Positions 4,228 to 5,952 of a DNA stretch of 5,952 bases are shown piece after piece. The notes under the pieces are model-generated. The model made no database searches. It was not told the DNA's origin and was given only the letters and a program-made list of their open reading frames with translations. Numbering within the stretch: the first letter of the stretch is position 1; each line of letters opens with the position of its first letter. The position numbers were made by a program, and so were the translations under genes. The stretch is from Candidatus Woesearchaeota archaeon. Lineage in GTDB: Archaea > Nanobdellota > Nanobdellia > Woesearchaeales > 21-14-0-10-32-9. The stretch is taken from contig PWWA01000105.1 in the NCBI GenBank assembly GCA_003562145.1, positions 1-5,952 of the forward strand, given 5' to 3'.

Positions 4228-5952
4228 ATGTCAAAAACAAAAAAGAAACCATCCAAGAAAAAATCCAGGACAGCAAAGCAAAAAGACAAGGAAATACAGC
4301 AAATGCCAAGCCAAACACAAGAAAAGCTCGAAAAGCTAAAAGAAAAAATCGATAAATTCAAAGGAAAAGTACTCGCAAAATTCGACGACTACGTCCTCGG
4401 AATCACATTACTGCCCCCAAGCCAGGAAGAAGACAAAAAAGAAAAAATAAACCTATTGCTCCTAATAGACGATTCTGACAGCAAAAAAATGAGCAAAGAA
4501 GAGCTAAAAGAAAAGCTCTCCACAATCATAAAAAAAGAAGGCGAAAGCGTAGACAAAAACCTGAACCCAGAAGTACTATTATTGACGGAATTATGGCAGA
4601 ACTGCTACGACGCCAAATACGACTTGCTAGGCATAATAGCATCTTCCGCGCCAGTACACGACAAAGGCATGCTAGCCGCCATAAAAATCGCGGAAGTCCA
4701 CAAGAGCATGGTCATAAAGAAATTCGAAAAATACATAGTCTGCTACGTCCTGGCAGGAAGCCTGGTCCAAGGCAAAGCCACGCCTGAATCAGACGTAGAC
4801 GTCTTCCTCGTTATAGATGATACCGACGTAAAAAAGATGAGCCGTGCAGAGCTAAAAGACAAACTACGCGCAATCATATATGGCATGGGCAAAGAAGCAG
4901 GCTCAATCACCGGAATAGAAAACAAAATCAACATCCAGCCATACCTACTAACTGATTTCTGGGAGAGCATAAAAGAAGCCAACCCAGTCATATTCACATT
5001 CCTCAGAGACGGAATCCCGTTCTACGACCGCGGCATATTCATGCCATGGAAACAGCTATTGCAAATGGGAAGAATAAAGCCAAGCCCGGAAAGCATAGAC
5101 ATGTTCATGCACAGCGGAGACCAATTCCTGGACAGGGTAAAATTCAAATTAAAGGAAATCGGGATGGAAGACTTCTTCTGGGGAGCAATTACGACTAGCC
5201 AAGCCGCGATAATGCTCTACGGCTTGCCGCCACCAACGCCAAAGGAAGTCACAGAAGTGCTTAGGCATATATTCGTAAAAAAAGAAAAATTGCTAGAAGA
5301 AAAATATGTGAAGATATTTGAGCGCATCCTAAAAGTAAGGAAAGACATGGAGCACGGCTCAAAGAAGGACATCACGGGAAAAGAAATAGACATCCTGTAC
5401 GATGAAACAAAAGAATACCTTGAAAGAATGAAAAAATTATTCTCAGAGATACAAGAACTGACCGAGAAAGAGCTGTTCAACAAAGCGTACGAAGACTTAA
5501 TAAGCGCTGCCAATAACGCCCTAATCTCTGAAGGCATAAAGCCTGGTAGCAGAAAAGACTTGTTTGAAGCAATAAAAATAGAGCTTGGAGACAAAAGAAA
5601 AATACCTAAGGAAACAGTTAAGCAACTAGAAGATGTAACGAAATACAGGAAGGATTACAAAGCAGGCAAGCTAACAAGAGCAGAAGTAAACCAGGCCGTA
5701 AAAACAGCAGGTGCAGCCATAAGAGTATTATTAGAGCACGAGCAAAGAGTAAAAAGCAGGGCCGTGGAAAATGCCAGGATACGCGTAAAATACAAGGATA
5801 AGCACGGCGAGATAATCTTGTTCGACAAGAAAGCGTTTATAATAAAAGACCTTGAAAACCCTGTTGGCACCATCCTCAAGGCAGACCTGTCAAAAAAAGA
5901 ACAAAAAGACTTTAATAAGAGCAGTGCCCAGGAGCTTGAAAGAGCGCTTACA
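4228..5952 (+). CDS. Duplicated MNT nucleotidyltransferase / HEPN-like fusion protein (3' end outside window)
   Basis: The frame is open from ATG 4228 to the window end, 575 codons with no stop. Residues 1-40 are a Lys/Gln-rich, probably disordered tail. Residues about 165-290 form a Pol-beta-superfamily nucleotidyltransferase with G177-S178, exactly ten residues, then D189-V-D191, as in MntA-type minimal nucleotidyltransferases. This fold transfers a nucleotide, often AMP, to a protein or small molecule. Residues about 50-164 are a second copy of the domain with the GS and DxD lost (LLLLIDDSDSKKMSKEELKEKL matches VFLVIDDTDVKKMSRAELKDKL; LLTELW matches LLTDFW). Residues about 312-411 and 412-507 are two related helical domains resembling HEPN; the first has R371-x4-H376, the pattern of HEPN ribonucleases. 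From 514 on the sequence looks like beta strands and is cut by the edge. The third catalytic acidic residue is not obvious (N235/Q237 region). The nucleotidyltransferase call is firm, HEPN moderate, substrate unknown. Confidence 0.85.
   Translation, partial: MSKTKKKPSKKKSRTAKQKDKEIQQMPSQTQEKLEKLKEKIDKFKGKVLAKFDDYVLGITLLPPSQEEDKKEKINLLLLIDDSDSKKMSKEELKEKLSTIIKKEGESVDKNLNPEVLLLTELWQNCYDAKYDLLGIIASSAPVHDKGMLAAIKIAEVHKSMVIKKFEKYIVCYVLAGSLVQGKATPESDVDVFLVIDDTDVKKMSRAELKDKLRAIIYGMGKEAGSITGIENKINIQPYLLTDFWESIKEANPVIFTFLRDGIPFYDRGIFMPWKQLLQMGRIKPSPESIDMFMHSGDQFLDRVKFKLKEIGMEDFFWGAITTSQAAIMLYGLPPPTPKEVTEVLRHIFVKKEKLLEEKYVKIFERILKVRKDMEHGSKKDITGKEIDILYDETKEYLERMKKLFSEIQELTEKELFNKAYEDLISAANNALISEGIKPGSRKDLFEAIKIELGDKRKIPKETVKQLEDVTKYRKDYKAGKLTRAEVNQAVKTAGAAIRVLLEHEQRVKSRAVENARIRVKYKDKHGEIILFDKKAFIIKDLENPVGTILKADLSKKEQKDFNKSSAQELERALT

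Noticed and set aside
4133..4318. Minus-strand frame of 61 codons covering the divergent promoter and the Lys-rich start of the 4228 gene
   Set aside because: Its apparent hydrophobicity is the complement of AAA/AAG-rich coding sequence, and it would cover both the plus-strand TATA box and ribosome-binding site.
5217..5594. Minus-strand frame of 125 codons, Ser/Phe-rich
   Set aside because: It is a shadow of the HEPN-like region; the plus-strand frame shows internal domain duplication and motifs.
1..5952. CRISPR array, tRNA/rRNA gene or insertion sequence
   Set aside because: No regularly spaced repeats, no cloverleaf or rRNA-like block, and no transposase or flanking terminal repeats were seen on either strand.

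Overview
The window looks archaeal, most likely a DPANN-type genome (Woesearchaeota/Pacearchaeota-like). This is inferred from TATA-box elements at archaeal spacing, T-tract termination, a 'KGQ' class III (pilin/archaellin-like) leader on a large ectoprotein, and a 'SITGAVTG' exported loop. No rRNA, tRNA, CRISPR array or mobile element is visible, so the taxonomy is only an inference.

Layout. (1) Positions 1-2519, plus strand: the 3' end of an unrecognised gene, followed two bases after its stop by a 732-residue protein with a pilin-like leader, one membrane helix and a large Cys-containing extracellular part that includes an Ig/carboxypeptidase-regulatory-like beta domain. A T-rich terminator follows. 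(2) Positions 2540-4044, minus strand: two adjacent paralogues. The promoter-proximal copy (217 aa) is soluble. The distal copy (268 aa) carries the same domain behind two N-terminal membrane helices and seems to have its own TATA box. (3) Positions 4045-4227: a divergent promoter region with a TATA box on each side and a small imperfect inverted repeat between them. (4) Position 4228 to the window end, plus strand: a large protein (at least 575 residues, running off the edge) with an exact GS-x10-DxD nucleotidyltransferase (MNT/Pol-beta superfamily) motif. It is preceded by a decayed copy of the same domain and followed by two tandem HEPN-like helical domains, the first with an R-x4-H motif.

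The two most interesting points are as follows. First, the 4228-5952 protein appears to be a doubled MNT-HEPN module fused in one chain (pseudo-NTase, NTase, HEPN, HEPN-like), with parts resembling the MntA/HepT toxin-antitoxin pair but arranged differently. Second, strand composition flips abruptly in the divergent intergenic region. Left of it the plus strand is T/G-rich whichever strand is coding; right of it the plus strand is A/C-rich. This suggests a replication-strand switch, an inversion endpoint or an assembly join.

How the genes work together is uncertain. The paralogue pair and the MNT-HEPN protein share a control region, so co-regulation is possible, but nothing in the sequence proves a common function.
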